Part shown: one piece after another, positions 6,891 to 7,957 of the stretch
Layout: each line of letters begins with the position of its first letter
Numbering within the stretch: the first letter of the stretch is position 1
NCBI GenBank assembly: GCA_937868555.1
Contig: CALMNI010000045.1
Span: 1 to 7,957, forward strand
Length of the DNA stretch: 7,957 nucleotides
Reading direction: 5' to 3'
Source: an uncultured bacterium
GTDB taxonomy: Bacteria; Patescibacteriota; Patescibacteriia; Patescibacteriales; Patescibacteriaceae
The notes under the pieces: model-generated
What the model was told of the DNA's origin: nothing
What the model saw: the letters and a program-made list of their open reading frames with translations, nothing else
The model's database searches: none
Position numbers and translations under genes: made by a program

Positions 6891-7190
6891 ATGGCAAGCG
6901 CCTGGTTTGAAAAAAGTTTAAATACAACGGCAACGACGGCCGGCATAGCCAATGGGCCAGCTGATCCAACAACTGCCATTGCAAATATTGTTTCATGGGT
7001 TTTATCGTTTGTTGGCATTTTATTTTTACTGTTAATGATTTGGGGTGGGTTTACGTGGATGACGGCTGCGGGAAATGAAGAAAAGATTAAAACCGCACAA
7101 AAAATTATTACATCGGCGGTTATAGGTTTAATTATCGTTCTAGCGGCTTACGCTATTACATCCTATATTGGTGAAAGCTTTGGTGCTTAA
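6891..7190 (+). CDS. Pilin-like protein 3, without a signal peptide
   Basis: A 99-aa protein that begins almost directly with the mature pilin part: KSLNTTATTAGI at 8-19, helix 1 (about 29-53), WMTAAGNEE at 56-64 and helix 2 (about 72-95). No signal peptide is present. In this frame the nearest upstream stop is at 6864, and the few codons between (including TTG 6873) encode nothing hydrophobic. The ATG follows the pilin 2 TAA after 1 nt with no SD at normal spacing (a GGCGGAG lies about 17 nt upstream), so re-initiation after pilin 2 is likely. It could insert by its first helix as an uncleaved subunit, or be a derived duplicate that lost its leader. It closely resembles pilin 2 in the motif and following KTAQ segment. 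Confidence 0.8.
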   Translation: MASAWFEKSLNTTATTAGIANGPADPTTAIANIVSWVLSFVGILFLLLMIWGGFTWMTAAGNEEKIKTAQKIITSAVIGLIIVLAAYAITSYIGESFGA

Positions 7191-7198
7191 ATAAATAT

Positions 7199-7591
7199 AT
7201 GAAGAAGAAAATTTTTTCCCTCCTGTTCTCTTTCTTGCTAACGGTGACCATGGCCTTGCCACTTGTTCCTAGCCTGGCGGCCGATGGCTTTGGTTTTGGA
7301 CCCGGCAGTAAACTTGATACCATTGCCTCAAAATATAAAACACAAAGTTCTGCCACGCTTGAAGAAAGAATAGGATCGATGATCCAGGTTTTTCTTTCTT
7401 TTCTAGGTGTAATCTTTTTAATTCTTATGCTATATGCGGGATTTAGATGGATGACGGCTGCGGGCGAAGAGGAGCAAATAACCAAGGCAAAAGATACAAT
7501 TCGCGCTGCGGTTATTGGCTTAGTCATTGTTTTAGCGGCGTATGCCTTATCAGTCTTTGTTATCGAAAGACTTTGGGGTGCAACCAATTAA
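7199..7591 (+). CDS. Pilin-like protein 4 (TrbC/VirB2-type)
   Basis: A 130-aa protein: signal peptide (1-27, MKKK n-region, cleavage near SLA before ADG), a mature N-terminal stretch (28-58) with a Gly/Phe-rich start (DGFGFGPGSK) and a charged patch (LEERIG), helix 1 (about 60-82), WMTAAGEEE at 84-92 and helix 2 (about 101-122). The motif has Glu where pilins 1-3 have Asn. It starts 8 nt after the pilin 3 stop in AT-rich sequence without an SD, so it probably depends on coupling or an unstructured start region. It ends 4 nt before pilin 5. Same family and the same inferred role as its neighbours. Confidence 0.84.
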   Translation: MKKKIFSLLFSFLLTVTMALPLVPSLAADGFGFGPGSKLDTIASKYKTQSSATLEERIGSMIQVFLSFLGVIFLILMLYAGFRWMTAAGEEEQITKAKDTIRAAVIGLVIVLAAYALSVFVIERLWGATN

Positions 7592-7595
7592 AAGT

Positions 7596-7957
7596 ATGAA
7601 AAAATTATTTTTGTTATTGCTTGCCATTCTTTTCTCGTCAGTAATGGTTGGTCAAGCGGTATTGGCGCAGGAAGGTTCAACAACGGCAACGTCAACTCCA
7701 TCAGTTCTTCCACTTGATAAGTTGAAAACAGTGGGCGCGGGTGCTGGATATGATAGCTCATCCACAGAAACAACGGTTTTGGGTATTGTTGGTACAGCGA
7801 TTAATGTTGCCCTTGGCTTATTGGGAATAATCTTTATCATTTTAATATTAATTGCCGGTTTTAATTGGATGACGGCAGCGGGCGATGAAGAGAAAATAAA
7901 AAATAAACTGACTAAAACTAAAGATTATTTATTCGGCAACTGTTTCGTTGTTGGCCA
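7596..7957 (+). CDS. Pilin-like protein 5, 3' partial, possible frameshift near the window edge
   Basis: The gene starts at ATG 7596 and stays open to the right edge (120 codons). It has a signal peptide (1-24, MKK n-region, cleavage after VLA before QEG), a Ser/Thr-rich mature N-terminus (25-60), helix 1 (about 62-88) and WMTAAGDEE at 91-99. After that the frame reads KIKNKLTKTKDYLFGNCFVVG, which no longer resembles helix 2 of the paralogues. The +1 frame from 7912 reads LKLKIIYSATVSLLA, close to KIITSAVIGLII of pilin 3. A small insertion or deletion in the A-rich stretch 7894-7922 is therefore likely, either real or a sequence error close to a contig end. No SD is near the start. Confidence 0.78.
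   Translation, partial: MKKLFLLLLAILFSSVMVGQAVLAQEGSTTATSTPSVLPLDKLKTVGAGAGYDSSSTETTVLGIVGTAINVALGLLGIIFIILILIAGFNWMTAAGDEEKIKNKLTKTKDYLFGNCFVVG

Noticed and set aside
7156..7587. Long open frame antisense to pilin 4 (143 codons)
   Set aside because: It mirrors a clearly conserved pilin gene, has no SD or promoter of its own, and its content reflects the codon pattern of the opposite strand.
1..7957. CRISPR arrays, tRNA or rRNA genes, insertion sequences
   Set aside because: No regularly spaced direct repeats, cloverleaf-like or rRNA-like sequence, transposase motifs or terminal inverted repeats were seen; almost all bases are in the genes described.

Overview
The window looks like a piece of a small-genome, uncultured bacterial chromosome, most likely from the Patescibacteria / Candidate Phyla Radiation (Parcubacteria-like). 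This is inference from gene content. The main clue is a tandem array of small two-helix pilin-like proteins sharing a Trp-Met-Thr-Ala-Ala-Gly motif (TrbC/VirB2-like, 'T4SS pilin' type), which recurs in those genomes. Supporting clues are a class A penicillin-binding protein with a C-terminal Ig-like tail, compact overlapping genes and apparently leaderless promoters. Both ends cut through genes: dnaN at the left edge and a fifth pilin-like gene at the right edge. The window could therefore be a whole short metagenomic contig.

Layout. (1) 1-959, plus strand: the last 318 codons of dnaN (DNA polymerase III sliding clamp). (2) 971-1005: a strong bidirectional terminator between dnaN and the convergent operon. 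(3) 5884 down to 1016, minus strand: a three-gene envelope operon. It encodes a polytopic GT-C-like membrane protein, a polyprenol-phosphate mannose synthase-like GT2 enzyme whose start overlaps the previous gene by 14 nt, and a bifunctional PBP1A-type peptidoglycan synthase. The PBP gene has an extra extended -10 promoter immediately before its ATG. (4) 5885-6027: a divergent regulatory region. Its minus-strand promoter ends almost on the ATG of the GT-C gene; its plus side carries a probable pilin promoter, a perfect 7-3-7 palindrome and a strong Shine-Dalgarno. (5) 6028-7957, plus strand: five consecutive pilin-like genes, the last incomplete.

How the parts fit. The minus operon joins sugar-donor synthesis (GT2) to a probable membrane glycosyltransferase (GT-C) and to peptidoglycan synthesis (PBP1A), so it is a cell-envelope module. 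The pilin array probably supplies subunits of a type IV secretion-like or attachment pilus. The first pilin gene stands out: it has a strong SD, C-ending codons, and a hairpin directly after its stop. That suggests a major subunit made in excess over four minor paralogues, which are tightly packed and lack SDs. One paralogue (99 aa) lacks a signal peptide, and the last seems to change reading frame near the window edge.

The most interesting points are the pilin array with its apparent built-in stoichiometry control, the signal-less paralogue, and the leaderless-type promoter architecture.
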